A stretch of DNA of 64,000 nt, taken from positions 1 through 64,000 of the forward strand of contig JAAYIN010000047.1 of the NCBI GenBank assembly GCA_012523405.1. Reading direction: 5' to 3'. Made by a program: the position numbers and the translations under genes. This document shows positions 1 to 7,661 of the stretch, piece after piece. This DNA is from Clostridiales bacterium (GTDB lineage Bacteria; Bacillota; Clostridia; Christensenellales; Aristaeellaceae). The notes under the pieces are model-generated. The model did no database searches. It worked only from the letters and a program-made list of their open reading frames with translations, and had not been told where the DNA came from. Positions within the stretch are counted from its first letter, which is position 1; each line of letters opens with the position of its first letter.

Positions 1-149
1 CACTGGAAATGGTATGATTTCTGCATGGGGACACTCTCCTTTTTGGGAGGTACGCGGTTTTGTTGCAGAAACATTGTACCAGAAAGGGTTGAGTGTCTTC
101 AACTTTCATTTAACTTTACAATACGTGCTAAAATAAAAGGAGAGAACAG

Positions 150-539
150 ATGAAGCAGCATGTATTTAGACTGCATAAAGGCGATGACCTTTATGAGAGC
201 ATCTGCGCATTTGCAAAAGAAAAAGCCATCGCAGCTGGGTATATCAGCTGCTGCGTGGGATGCGTAAGCAAGGCAAAGCTCAGGGATGCGAGCGGTATTC
301 GGATGAGGGAAATCAATGAACATATGGAAATTGTCAGCATAACGGGTACGGTGAGCGATGCGCGTTCACACATTCATATCGCCTTTAGCAAGGAAGATCT
401 GAGCACCATCGGCGGTCATTTGGTGGCAGGGTGCATGGTCAACACAACGGCGGAAATCGTGATTACCCAGATTGAAGGTGCTATCTTTGACAAAGAATTT
501 GACGAACAGACTGGCTATCATGAGCTGGTAATTCGGTAA
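150..539 (+). CDS. PPC-domain (DUF296) DNA-binding-like protein
   Basis: A 129-residue single-domain protein of the PPC/DUF296 family, found in bacteria as stand-alone proteins and in plants fused to AT-hooks. The family forms trimers, and its bacterial role is unclear. Visible hallmarks are the N-terminal strand MKQHVFRLHKGDD, a central GYISCCVGCVSKAKL segment, and the His-rich stretch DARSHIHIAF followed by GGHLVAGCMVNTTAEI, which is the usual order of PPC core motifs. AGGAGA lies ten bases before the ATG. It is followed by a MITE-like inverted-repeat element and shares no operon with its neighbours. The family call is firm; the function is not known. Confidence 0.85.
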   Translation: MKQHVFRLHKGDDLYESICAFAKEKAIAAGYISCCVGCVSKAKLRDASGIRMREINEHMEIVSITGTVSDARSHIHIAFSKEDLSTIGGHLVAGCMVNTTAEIVITQIEGAIFDKEFDEQTGYHELVIR

Positions 540-566
540 GATAAGGAAATTGCATCAATACAGCAC

Positions 567-704
567 AAAGGGGCTGTTGCAGAAGTCTTTTTAAAAGACA
601 ATAGCAACAAAATCCACCTGCAAATTACTTGATTCGCAGGTGGATTTTTTGTGTGTATTTACTACTATTTTGTAAGATAACGGCTGTTTTGCAACAGCCC
701 CTTT
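567..704. mobile_element. MITE-like element with 15-bp terminal inverted repeats
   Basis: The segment is bounded by a perfect 15-bp inverted repeat, AAAGGGGCTGTTGCA at 567-581 and its complement at 690-704. It has no coding capacity. Inside are a short hairpin (585-600), a strong terminator hairpin (609-650) and a further hairpin GGCTGTT/AACAGCC at 682-699. Ends of the GGGGCTGTTGCA kind occur at tips of several insertion sequences, so a non-autonomous element is the best reading. No clear target duplication is visible. The alternative is a nested transcription terminator between convergent genes. Confidence 0.5.
609..650 (+). terminator. Intrinsic terminator inside the MITE-like element
   Basis: A 13-bp stem (AAAATCCACCTGC at 609-621 with its complement at 636-648) is followed by a T run. 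It sits between the convergent genes at 150-539 and 728-1321 and could stop both. Confidence 0.7.
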
Positions 705-727
705 CATGCGAAAACAGTTCATATGAA

Positions 728-1321
728 TCAGAGCCTAGCAAGCTTGGCATAGTCATCTTCGGTGTCAATATCATCCAATTCCTTTGAATCGGGTACATCT
801 ACAAGGCTGACAAGCTCCGCGTGGCGCTTGATAACAGCGCCGCCCTGCTGATCCTGATCAAGCGTTAATAATTCCTGATAAAGCGCTTTAGGGAATAAAA
901 CTGGGTTGCCGACACGCTCGCCATATGCAGCGCGGTAGATTTTGCTGGGATCAGCCTTTGCAGCGTCTACAATGGCGGTGATGCTGGCGGTGCTCAGATA
1001 GGGCTGATCGGATACAAAGAACATGCAGCCGTCCGCCTCCTTGACATCATCAAGTCCGAGACGAATGGTGTCCGATACATTCGGCAGATCATGCAGTATG
1101 CAGTCAAAGCCTTGGTGTGCGGCAAGGGATGCAATGTCTTGATCGCGGGTGACCACAACGATATCGCTGAAAAGGACGCGCGGCAAAGCGTCAAGTGTAT
1201 GTTTTATCAAGGGCTTTCCGTGAAAAGACGATAGCAGCTTATTGCCGTTGGCAAAACGTACGCTATCTCCTGATGCCATCACAACGGCAGCAAATCGCAT
1301 GGAATTCTCAGGGTTTGCCAT
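728..1321 (-). CDS. MobA/MocA-like nucleotidyltransferase
   Basis: A 197-residue NTP_transf_3-type enzyme. Members transfer CMP or GMP to molybdopterin, or activate other small molecules. The N-terminal nucleotide-binding loop is present in the modified form VVMASGDSVRF followed by NKLL, where the family norm is LAAGxSxRMG and KxLL. FFVSDQPYL near residue 100 matches the metal-binding D-x-P segment, and GNPVLFP matches the substrate loop. The start is supported by GAGG eight bases upstream. No other molybdenum genes are in view, so MocA (Mo-cofactor cytidylyltransferase) is only the likeliest member. Confidence 0.75.
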   Translation of the reverse strand: MANPENSMRFAAVVMASGDSVRFANGNKLLSSFHGKPLIKHTLDALPRVLFSDIVVVTRDQDIASLAAHQGFDCILHDLPNVSDTIRLGLDDVKEADGCMFFVSDQPYLSTASITAIVDAAKADPSKIYRAAYGERVGNPVLFPKALYQELLTLDQDQQGGAVIKRHAELVSLVDVPDSKELDDIDTEDDYAKLARL

Positions 1322-1352
1322 AGATCATACCTCGCTTTTCATGCATGATGGA

Positions 1353-1937
1353 CTATTCGATATCATCCAGCAGGCTATCTGGGAGAATGTGCAGGTCGAC
1401 TTCTGGTACGCTCTTGTCACTGTGAGGGGGCACAATCAGCATATTCACGGCGATGCCGATTAGCGTACCGATGAATGTACCAAGAATGCGCGTTGCTCCA
1501 TAGACCCAAGCGGTCTCAACGGTGTTTAGGTAAACGACCGCAAAGAGGACGATTGCGCCTGGAACGATGCTTTCTTTCCTGCCGATGCGGTTGTTGATAT
1601 AGATGAGCGGGATTAACGCAAGTGACGTAATGGCGAGGCTATTGGTGAATGTCGCGATCACAATGCCGATCAAGCCGCCTGTGATCGTACCCACGTTGCG
1701 GACGATGGCTGCTTTAACGGAGGAGGATAGTGTGCGCTCAACGGCTACGACTGCGCCGATGCAGCCAAAGAATGGGGTTTGCTTGAGGATGTACTTCATG
1801 AACAGGGCTGATAGAAAAACCGCAATAACTGTTTTGATGGTTCTCCAGCCCGGATGTGGCAGTGCACGTATGGTTAGCCGTTTGATGGTAATCCGCCTCC
1901 AGAATATATTTGATATGGATAAATCAGGCACTATCAT
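1353..1937 (-). CDS. Aromatic acid exporter (ArAE_1/DUF939) family membrane protein
   Basis: An integral membrane protein with the FUSC-like N-terminal half: GWRTIKTVIAVFLSALF, then PFFGCIGAVVAVERTLSSS, then a GTITGGLIGIVIA helix and two more hydrophobic segments ending in GTLIGIAVNML. The family is proposed to export aromatic acids. At 194 residues it has the membrane domain but lacks the long soluble C-terminal part some members carry. The assigned ATG has a poor ribosome site. A good GGAGG lies inside the frame, nine bases before an ATC codon at 1886, so a rare ATT/ATC start is possible. Confidence 0.75.
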   Translation of the reverse strand: MIVPDLSISNIFWRRITIKRLTIRALPHPGWRTIKTVIAVFLSALFMKYILKQTPFFGCIGAVVAVERTLSSSVKAAIVRNVGTITGGLIGIVIATFTNSLAITSLALIPLIYINNRIGRKESIVPGAIVLFAVVYLNTVETAWVYGATRILGTFIGTLIGIAVNMLIVPPHSDKSVPEVDLHILPDSLLDDIE

Positions 1938-1979
1938 AGCACCAAGTTAGGTCAAAGTCCAGCATAATAATTCGAAAAA

Positions 1980-2489
1980 TTACTTGAGATAATGAACTTT
2001 TTCCGGCTCGTAAAAACCGCGCATACGAGGGGTGTCATTTGGCACGCCAAGAGCGATCAGGCAAAATGGTGTGCTTGAAACATCGATGATCGGCATCAGA
2101 TCTTTGCCGCGCTTCTCATAGGGGTGAATAGCGCACCAGCAGGTTCCATAGCCCATGCTCTGGGCTTGGATGAGGATGTTTTCGGTAGCAGCAGCACAGT
2201 CGCTGGGCCATAGACCGGGTGCACGTTCCTTTTCAGGCATGCCGCAAACCACGATGACGACGGGCGCTTGCGGTATGAACTTGGCAAAGGGGTGCTTGGC
2301 GGCAATGGCTTGCTTGATATCGTCGTTTTGCACAACCACAAATTCCCATGGGCGGGCGTTCATGGCACTAGGCGCCATCATGCCTGCGGTGAGAATGGTT
2401 TCGATATCTTCAGTGGGGACAGGATCACTTGTATATTTGCGCATACTGCGGCGGTTTTTGATGGCATCTAGTATACGGTCGGACATCAT
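1980..2489 (-). CDS. Nitroreductase family protein
   Basis: An FMN-dependent oxidoreductase of the nitroreductase fold, about 169 residues. The N-terminal FMN-binding signature AIKNRRSMRKY is followed by the APSAMNARPWEFVVV loop that contacts the flavin. The middle carries CAAATENILIQAQSMGYGTCWCAI and the C-terminus IALGVPND, both typical. AAAGGAGA ends seven bases before the ATG at 2489, which decides this start over an upstream ATG in the same frame. The natural substrate cannot be read from the sequence. It appears to be transcribed alone. Confidence 0.9.
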   Translation of the reverse strand: MMSDRILDAIKNRRSMRKYTSDPVPTEDIETILTAGMMAPSAMNARPWEFVVVQNDDIKQAIAAKHPFAKFIPQAPVVIVVCGMPEKERAPGLWPSDCAAATENILIQAQSMGYGTCWCAIHPYEKRGKDLMPIIDVSSTPFCLIALGVPNDTPRMRGFYEPEKVHYLK

Positions 2490-2586
2490 AAACATCTCCT
2501 TTTGAGTGAGTGCATAGTGTAACAATCTCTTCCAAGTATAGCACAGACGCAGCGCAAGGACAAACCTAGTAAAGCGCGTTAGCTAA

Positions 2587-2626
2587 AGCCGGGGTGCTTG
2601 CGCTGCTGTGCGCAAACACCCCGGCT
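2587..2626. terminator. GC-rich hairpin after the hisF-like gene
   Basis: A stem AGCCGGGGTG/CACCCCGGCT encloses a second TTGCGC/GCGCAA stem. It lies downstream of the hisH/hisF-like pair and upstream of the nitroreductase. There is no clear T run, so it is a weak terminator or another RNA structure. Confidence 0.5.
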
Positions 2627-2641
2627 GCATACGATCAATGG

Positions 2642-2686
2642 ATGAGCTGGGCATCTGTCAGCCGCGCTGGTAGATGCCCAGCTCAT
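2642..2686. repeat. 15-bp perfect inverted repeat spanning the hisF stop codon
   Basis: ATGAGCTGGGCATCT at 2642-2656 is the exact complement of 2672-2686, with a 15-base loop that contains the hisF-like stop codon. The arm encodes the last residues of HisF. It probably folds in the mRNA as a 3'-end structure. Confidence 0.65.
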
Positions 2687-3434
2687 GCAGCGATTTTTCC
2701 TCCGGTACGTGGATGAGCACAGCTTTGAGCGGACCGAAGTATACGAACATGCTGCCGGCCGCCGCTGCGTGGGCACCTGCGACGCTGAGCACTTGCTGCA
2801 TATCGCTCGCATCCTTTGCGCCGCCGCAGGCAATGAGCGGGATATCAAGCAGGCTCGCGACCGATTGGACGAGCTTTAGGTCATAGCCCTGCATCATGCC
2901 ATCGCGGTTGATGCAGTTCAGCAAGATTTCTCCCGCACCGAGGTCTTGCGCTGCAAGAGCGGCATCCTGAGGGGTTACGCTTGTGCTTTTGAGCCCGCAA
3001 TGGGTTTGGCAGCGATATCGCTGGAGCAAATCCTGCTTGGCATCTATGGACACCGCCACGCTTTGCACGCCGAAGCGCTTTGCAATGTCAGTGACCAATG
3101 TTGGATGGTCAAAAAAGGCAGAGTTGAGAATCACTTTCTCAAAGCCAATGTGAAAGAGCTTGGAGGCTTGATCGAGGGTCGTAATGCCGCCGCCATAGGA
3201 CAGGGGCATGAAAGCTTCCGATGCGATAGCGCGCAGAAGTTCGAAATTCGGTGCCTTGCCATGCTTGGACGCTTCTATGTCCTGTATGCATAGCTCATCA
3301 ACGCATTTCTCGCTGAATATCTTCACGGCATTGATGGGGTCGCCTAGATAATTCGGGTCTTTGAATTTCTTGGTTTTCACCAGATTTCCGTCTGATAAAA
3401 GGAGGCAGGGGATCAGTCGAGGGCGCTTGAGCAT
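2658..3434 (-). CDS. HisF2/AglZ-type imidazole glycerol phosphate synthase cyclase subunit homologue
   Basis: A (beta/alpha)8 cyclase subunit related to HisF, of the HisF2 branch that in Pseudomonas and Legionella surface-glycan loci helps install acetamidino groups with HisH2 and a WbpG-type amidotransferase. Visible features are LIPCLLLSDGNLVKTKKF at the start, SYGGGIT near residue 97, VSIDAK near residue 128, and LIACGGAKD near the C-terminus. The start is ATG 3434 with AAAGGAG at the right distance; it lies a few bases beyond the hisH stop, so the two are translationally coupled. No amidotransferase or histidine gene lies nearby, so its partner reaction is unknown. Confidence 0.8.
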   Translation of the reverse strand: MLKRPRLIPCLLLSDGNLVKTKKFKDPNYLGDPINAVKIFSEKCVDELCIQDIEASKHGKAPNFELLRAIASEAFMPLSYGGGITTLDQASKLFHIGFEKVILNSAFFDHPTLVTDIAKRFGVQSVAVSIDAKQDLLQRYRCQTHCGLKSTSVTPQDAALAAQDLGAGEILLNCINRDGMMQGYDLKLVQSVASLLDIPLIACGGAKDASDMQQVLSVAGAHAAAAGSMFVYFGPLKAVLIHVPEEKSLHELGIYQRG

Positions 3435-3435
3435 C

Positions 3436-4038
3436 CTAACACTCCTTTGCAAAATTGTGAATTAGGCACATGCCGAAACGGTGGCTTTTTTCGGGGTGGA
3501 ATTGAGTGCCCCAAACGTTGCTGCGGTGCACAGCTGCAACGAATGGATAGCCGTAATCGCAGGTCATCAGCACATCGGCGGGATCATTGCAAACCGCATG
3601 ATAGCTGTGCACGAAGTAAAAGCGTGCGGGCTGTTCCAAGCCTTTGATGATGGGCGCATCGGGCTGCATCATTTCCACGCTGTCCCATCCCATATGAGGG
3701 ATTTTGAGCGCGGGCTGCTCACTTAACGTGAATCGCTTTAGGTCAAAGGGAATGTAGCCAAGCCCTTGGGCGCGGCCTTCTTCGCTGCAACGTCCGAGCA
3801 TCTGCATGCCAAGCAAAGGCGTGCCGCTTGCGACTGCCTCATCAAGAGCTTCTCTCATGCCGCTTTGACCAAGCAAGTCCATGCCTATGTCGAAAGAACC
3901 TACGCCTGGAAGGATTAGCTTCTCGCATGCTTTGAGCTCGCTCGCGGTTGTCACGGTTTGTCCCTGTGCGCCAACCTTTTTCAGCATATTCAGAATTGAA
4001 CCGATATTGCCTATGCCATAATCTAAAACGCCAATCAT
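3436..4038 (-). CDS. HisH2-type glutamine amidotransferase homologue lacking the catalytic cysteine
   Basis: A 200-residue class I glutaminase-like subunit paired with the HisF2-type gene. The fold landmarks are intact: VLDYGIGNIGS at the N-terminus, LPGVGSFD near residue 45, and the His/Glu of the triad in TQFHPEKS (H181, E183). The nucleophile elbow, normally PLLGICLGMQ, reads PLLGMQML at 74-81, so the four residues with the catalytic Cys are absent. The remaining bases fit a 12-base deletion between direct repeats. C84 lies close by but in the wrong motif. The protein may be an inactive scaffold, with the synthase using free ammonia. AAAGG six bases before ATG 4038 sets the start. Confidence 0.8.
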   Translation of the reverse strand: MIGVLDYGIGNIGSILNMLKKVGAQGQTVTTASELKACEKLILPGVGSFDIGMDLLGQSGMREALDEAVASGTPLLGMQMLGRCSEEGRAQGLGYIPFDLKRFTLSEQPALKIPHMGWDSVEMMQPDAPIIKGLEQPARFYFVHSYHAVCNDPADVLMTCDYGYPFVAAVHRSNVWGTQFHPEKSHRFGMCLIHNFAKEC

Positions 4039-4079
4039 CCTGTGCCTTTCCATCCGCTGAATACGGAAACTGTCAAAAA

Positions 4080-4144
4080 TACGACAAAAACACCGTCGTC
4101 TTTGTCGTACTCATAGGATATCATTTTTATGGACTCAATGTCAA
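4080..4144 (-). promoter_or_regulatory. Promoter of the hisH2/hisF2 pair with an inverted repeat at the transcript start
   Basis: On the minus strand TTGACA (4139-4144) and TATCCT (4115-4120) are 18 bases apart. Right at the expected start lies the inverted repeat TACGACAAA (4101-4109 read in complement) with its partner at 4080-4088, followed by five Ts in the transcript. This could be a repressor operator at +1 or a 5' hairpin acting as an early terminator. Confidence 0.5.
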
Positions 4145-4218
4145 TGTACTAGCGCGGTTGGTATGAAAAGGCAACAAAAAAACATCCACAGGGGCAATGC
4201 CCGAGCAGATGCTAAAAA

Positions 4219-4809
4219 TCAGCTTTTGATTGTTGCCTGTATCAACCCATGCTGCGTGCAGTAGGTATATAGCTTAGCGCCGCGAATCTTGGGAAGGCGC
4301 AGTGCAGCATCTTGCTCGGGATAAAGCCGAACGAGAATCAGGCGGTCGTAGTGCACAAGGGCAACAAAACTCAGATAATGATCTTTGGTCATAGCGTGGG
4401 AGAATGTGATGTAATGCTCGCCGTCGGTGAACTCCGCGGCGGGCATATGCGCTTCATCTGCAGGCGTTGCCGCGAGTGTAGTTAGCTTTCTGCCGCAGCA
4501 GCTGATGTCTGAGACACCTGTAGAAGTTAGGATGTTGCCGCAAGTTGGGCAAACGTAAAAACGAATTCTTTTCATGTTACCTCCATCAATCTCATTGGCA
4601 TGCAGTGAACCTGTGAGCAGGTTCTCCACATTGATACCAAAGGCGGATGAAAGCGCATTGAGAAGCGAAACATCCGGGGAGCCAAAGCCGCGTTCCCATT
4701 TAGAAACTGCTTTGTCGCTCACACCAATGGCTTCAGCCAATGTCTTTTGTGTCATGCCGTGCTCGAGTCGCAATTTGCGAATAAGCGCGCCTGTCTTGCT
4801 CTGATCCAT
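4219..4809 (-). CDS. XRE-type HTH regulator fused to a complete desulfoferrodoxin (superoxide reductase)
   Basis: Residues 5-65 form a Cro/CI HTH (LIRKLRLEHGMTQKTLAEAIGVS, recognition helix in KAVSKWERG). Residues 84-196 match desulfoferrodoxin. The rubredoxin-like desulforedoxin iron site has C87, C90, C104 and C105 (CPTCG, then CCG). The superoxide reductase site has H121, H138, H144, C184 and H187 with the family spacings (HAMTKDH, YCTQHG), and E119 matches the lid glutamate. All nine metal ligands are therefore present. It may act as a redox- or superoxide-sensing regulator, as an enzyme, or both. It is transcribed alone and could well control itself. The fusion is clear; the function is inferred. 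Confidence 0.8.
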   Translation of the reverse strand: MDQSKTGALIRKLRLEHGMTQKTLAEAIGVSDKAVSKWERGFGSPDVSLLNALSSAFGINVENLLTGSLHANEIDGGNMKRIRFYVCPTCGNILTSTGVSDISCCGRKLTTLAATPADEAHMPAAEFTDGEHYITFSHAMTKDHYLSFVALVHYDRLILVRLYPEQDAALRLPKIRGAKLYTYCTQHGLIQATIKS

Positions 4810-4833
4810 GCTTTCACCTCCTTTTCAATTGGA

Positions 4834-4862
4834 AGCATACCATATGAGTTGGGAGTTCTCAA
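4834..4862 (-). promoter_or_regulatory. Promoter of the XRE-desulfoferrodoxin gene
   Basis: Reading the minus strand, TTGAGA (4857-4862) and TATGCT (4834-4839) are separated by 17 bases, and AAGGAGGTG follows just before the ATG at 4809. Confidence 0.5.
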
Positions 4863-4925
4863 TCAACGAACCGTAGAGTTGGTCAAGCTTGGATGAATGG
4901 CATGGTAAATATGCGAGTACTTGTA

Positions 4926-5759
4926 TTAAAGAATGCCTTTGCGGAATCGTTCGATAAGTTCAAAAGCAATGCTTTGTGAGTTTTGCCGCTGTTCCAGTTC
5001 GCTGCGGTCAAACCACTTTGCAGAGGAAATTTCGCTTTCTTGCAGCGTGAGGGCAAGCTGATCATCCGCCTGTGCATGGAATGCAAACATCATTGAACCG
5101 CTCACGCCCCATGGCTGATTCCCAATGTATTTGATGGAGTGGATGGGGAGACCAACCTCTTCCATAACCTCGCGGTGGAGGGCTTGTTCCAGCGTTTCGC
5201 CTACTTCCACAAAGCCGGCAATCAGAGCGTAATGCCTGAAGTTTCCGCGCGCATTCCTTGCTAGCAATATCCTATCTCCGCATGTGATCGCAACGATGAC
5301 AGCGGGCGCAATGGTCGGGAAGATCAAGTTGCCGCAGCTTTGGCAGCGAAGCGCACGTTCGTATTGATCGGGCGTAAGCGGATGAGCACAGCAACCGCAG
5401 AAACGGTTCTTGTGGTACCATGACCACAGATGAAATGAAGAGATTAGCAATGCTGCATCATTGGTTTCCATCTGCCGAAAAGTACTCATATCGCGATAAA
5501 CAAACGGCGTGCCCTCAGGCAAAGCAAATGCCTCATGAATGGGCGGACAAAAGATGGAGGTTTCCTCGCTGTGTGCCAGTTCAAAAGGGATGAACTGCTC
5601 GGGAAGATAGGGAGCGATATCAGGCCATGAGATTAACTGATACTGGTCCCCGTCCTGTCTCAGAAGTGTTTGATTGCCTTCAAAAGCAATCAGGACGCTT
5701 TGATCATTTGGGGTATGATGGGTGGGCGAGATGGAAAAGTTTGGCGTATTAAGAATCAT
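4926..5759 (-). CDS. nudC: NAD(+) diphosphatase / decapping Nudix hydrolase NudC
   Basis: A 277-residue Nudix enzyme that splits NAD(H) into NMN and AMP and can remove NAD caps from RNA. An N-terminal domain (1-115) is followed by a four-cysteine zinc ribbon (C121, C124, C139, C142) and the Nudix domain. The Nudix box runs from G182 to G203 with the REVMEEVG core. The NADH pyrophosphatase signature downstream is QPWGVSGSMM at 215-224, close to the canonical SQPWPFPxS but altered after the tryptophan. Length and domain order match E. coli NudC. AAAGGAG nine bases upstream supports the start. Confidence 0.92.
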   Translation of the reverse strand: MILNTPNFSISPTHHTPNDQSVLIAFEGNQTLLRQDGDQYQLISWPDIAPYLPEQFIPFELAHSEETSIFCPPIHEAFALPEGTPFVYRDMSTFRQMETNDAALLISSFHLWSWYHKNRFCGCCAHPLTPDQYERALRCQSCGNLIFPTIAPAVIVAITCGDRILLARNARGNFRHYALIAGFVEVGETLEQALHREVMEEVGLPIHSIKYIGNQPWGVSGSMMFAFHAQADDQLALTLQESEISSAKWFDRSELEQRQNSQSIAFELIERFRKGIL

Positions 5760-5825
5760 ACAGGATGACTCCTTTCATCAAAAAATTGAGTGGGATGATC
5801 ATATGAAATGTTGGTGTGTATAGAT

Positions 5826-5864
5826 ATAGACACATTCCAAACCAATTTCATGGAATGTGTCTAT
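5826..5864. terminator. 14-bp perfect stem-loop between yitT-type gene and nudC
   Basis: ATAGACACATTCCA at 5826-5839 pairs with TGGAATGTGTCTAT at 5851-5864 across an 11-base loop. It lies in the 147-base gap downstream of the YitT-family gene. No long T run follows, so it may be a weak terminator or a processing signal. Confidence 0.5.
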
Positions 5865-5906
5865 GAAATGATTGTGTTAGCCGCCAATGGCTTCATCCGC
5901 AGAGGA

Positions 5907-6776
5907 TTACATCACGCCGCGAAAGCCTTTGCCGATGATCTCTGTTGTGTTGGTAATCAATATGAAACAAAAGGGATCAACTTGCTTTGCATAGAGGCGA
6001 AGCTTGACTGCTTGCATGCGATTAACAACGGTTAAAATAACCGTTTTATTCTCATGCGTGAATGCGCCGGAACCAGCCATTTCCGTTGCGCCGCGCTTGA
6101 GTTCTTTGACGATATAGTTGACGATTTCATCAGGCTTTGAAGTGATGATCTGGAAACACTTATGCACCCTGAAATTCTCAAGCACCATGTCCACAATTAC
6201 CGATTTCAGCATCAAGCCTAGAATGCTGAAAAGCCCTGTTTCCATTCCAAACGCAAAGCATGCCGACACCGTAATGAGCGAGTCCACACAGAGCAGAGCG
6301 TTGCCGATATCAACATTGGTCTTTTTCTTGAGCAGCATTGCCACGATATCCGTTCCGCCGCTTGAGGCCTGCATGTTAAATAGAATCGCGCTGCCGATGG
6401 CGGGAAATGCCACAGCAAAGATCAGCTCGAGCAAAGGCTGGGTGGTCATGGGACCGCTCATTGGGTAAATGAACTCAAGTGCCCATATGGTGCCCGACAT
6501 CAGCAGGCTTGTATAGGCTGTACGAATGCCGAATGATTTGCCAAAGGCAAGAAACCCCACCAGCAGCAGCGATTGATTGATGATAAATACAAAGGCACCA
6601 GCCGATAGGTTTGGCGCATAATGGGACAGAATAATCGATAGACCACTCACGCCGCCAGTGGAAAAATTGTTAGGGAATTTGAAGAAATAGACACCAAGCG
6701 CAATCAGAAGCGTACCAACCGTCAGCATCAGGTATTCCCGAAAAGTCTCGCGCTTTGTTTTTTGTAGTTCCTGCAT
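5907..6776 (-). CDS. YitT family membrane protein (DUF161/DUF2179)
   Basis: A 289-residue multi-pass membrane protein. Five or more hydrophobic segments cover the first two thirds (LMLTVGTLLIALGVYFF, GGVSGLSIIL, AGAFVFIINQSLLLVGFLAF, the TQPLLELIFAVAF segment, ALLCVDSLITVSACFAFG). A soluble DUF2179 domain forms the last 80 residues (KCFQIITSKPDEI, RGATEMAGSGAF, PFCFILITNTTEIIGKGF). YitT proteins are widespread in Firmicutes, with no agreed substrate. GGAGG eight bases before ATG 6776 makes this the start rather than an upstream in-frame TTG. Confidence 0.9.
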   Translation of the reverse strand: MQELQKTKRETFREYLMLTVGTLLIALGVYFFKFPNNFSTGGVSGLSIILSHYAPNLSAGAFVFIINQSLLLVGFLAFGKSFGIRTAYTSLLMSGTIWALEFIYPMSGPMTTQPLLELIFAVAFPAIGSAILFNMQASSGGTDIVAMLLKKKTNVDIGNALLCVDSLITVSACFAFGMETGLFSILGLMLKSVIVDMVLENFRVHKCFQIITSKPDEIVNYIVKELKRGATEMAGSGAFTHENKTVILTVVNRMQAVKLRLYAKQVDPFCFILITNTTEIIGKGFRGVM

Positions 6777-6806
6777 CAATGCAGCCTCCAAAATCGTATC
6801 GTTGGA

Positions 6807-7538
6807 TTAGATTGAAAACTCAACCTTTAGCACACGTCCTAAGATATTCACATCTGGAAGGGCACAGGTTTCGGCTGAATATTCACGGTCATAGCTTTGC
6901 AATAAAACATGAAGTGCATCCAGCTTTTTCACTTTGCGAAGATAGCGATGCTGATTGTATTCCACCAGCATCACAGCGCCGTCAATTGGGCTGTTGGACG
7001 GCACGATCAGGCAATGGTCATCCTTGAGGATGCGGAAGCCGCGCATGCTATCATCGGGCGATGAGAGGTAATAAACCTTATCAGGTGCAGCACCTTCAAT
7101 GCGTCCGTCCATGATGGGAAGCAGCTTATGGTCAACTTCCTTCATGACTGCATTGTACACAGGGACTCTTTTCAGCACACTGCTCAGTGCATCAAGCCAT
7201 ATGCCGCCCGTGACCATTTGGTCATCAGCTTTGGATTGATAGACTGCGGTTGTTTCGGTAGATTTGGCGGCACGCACGGGCTGCACTGCTTGGGGAGCGG
7301 TTGTCGTTTGCAAGTCCACCGTGGCGGCGATATCATCCAGCGTGAAGCCTTCTTCATTATGTTCCTTTAGTCCGATTTTCTTGAGGATGCGGCGCGCTTG
7401 ATCGTCTGCGATAATACGCTTGCCTTCTTCAACATCCTTTAAATAGCCCTCGCTTACGCCTGCAACCTTTGCCACTTGCTTGAGTGTCATTTTGCGGCGA
7501 ATGCGCTCTGTTTGTAATAGATCTCCTAAACGACTCAT
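6807..7538 (-). CDS. XRE HTH regulator with S24/LexA-like C-terminal domain
   Basis: About 243 residues. The N-terminal HTH is MSRLGDLLQTERIRRKM then TLKQVAKVAGVSEGYLKDVEEG. After a linker rich in Thr/Ala/Val comes an S24-like beta domain with DDSMRGFRILKDDHCLIVPSN, where the Ser matches the LexA/CI nucleophile position. The general-base Lys is uncertain, because the expected site reads YLRKVKKL. No Ala-Gly cleavage site was recognised, so self-cleavage is doubtful. AAGGAG nine bases upstream fixes ATG 7538. It is divergent from the scaffold/GGGtGRT operon and could regulate it. Confidence 0.75.
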   Translation of the reverse strand: MSRLGDLLQTERIRRKMTLKQVAKVAGVSEGYLKDVEEGKRIIADDQARRILKKIGLKEHNEEGFTLDDIAATVDLQTTTAPQAVQPVRAAKSTETTAVYQSKADDQMVTGGIWLDALSSVLKRVPVYNAVMKEVDHKLLPIMDGRIEGAAPDKVYYLSSPDDSMRGFRILKDDHCLIVPSNSPIDGAVMLVEYNQHRYLRKVKKLDALHVLLQSYDREYSAETCALPDVNILGRVLKVEFSI

Positions 7539-7661
7539 GGTCTGTCTCTCCTTAGGATTAATGTCAACTGACAGTATATCATATTTTTTAGAAAAGCGAT
7601 GCGAATGATAAATTTTTGTCATTATGTTTGTAAAAGGCTTTTTAGAAGCGAAAAAATGTGC

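Noticed and set aside
1-149. Open frames at the left edge (for example one ending at TAA 134-136) that could be the end of an upstream gene
   Set aside because: Two frames are open over this short stretch and neither shows a recognisable motif, so no gene end can be supported.
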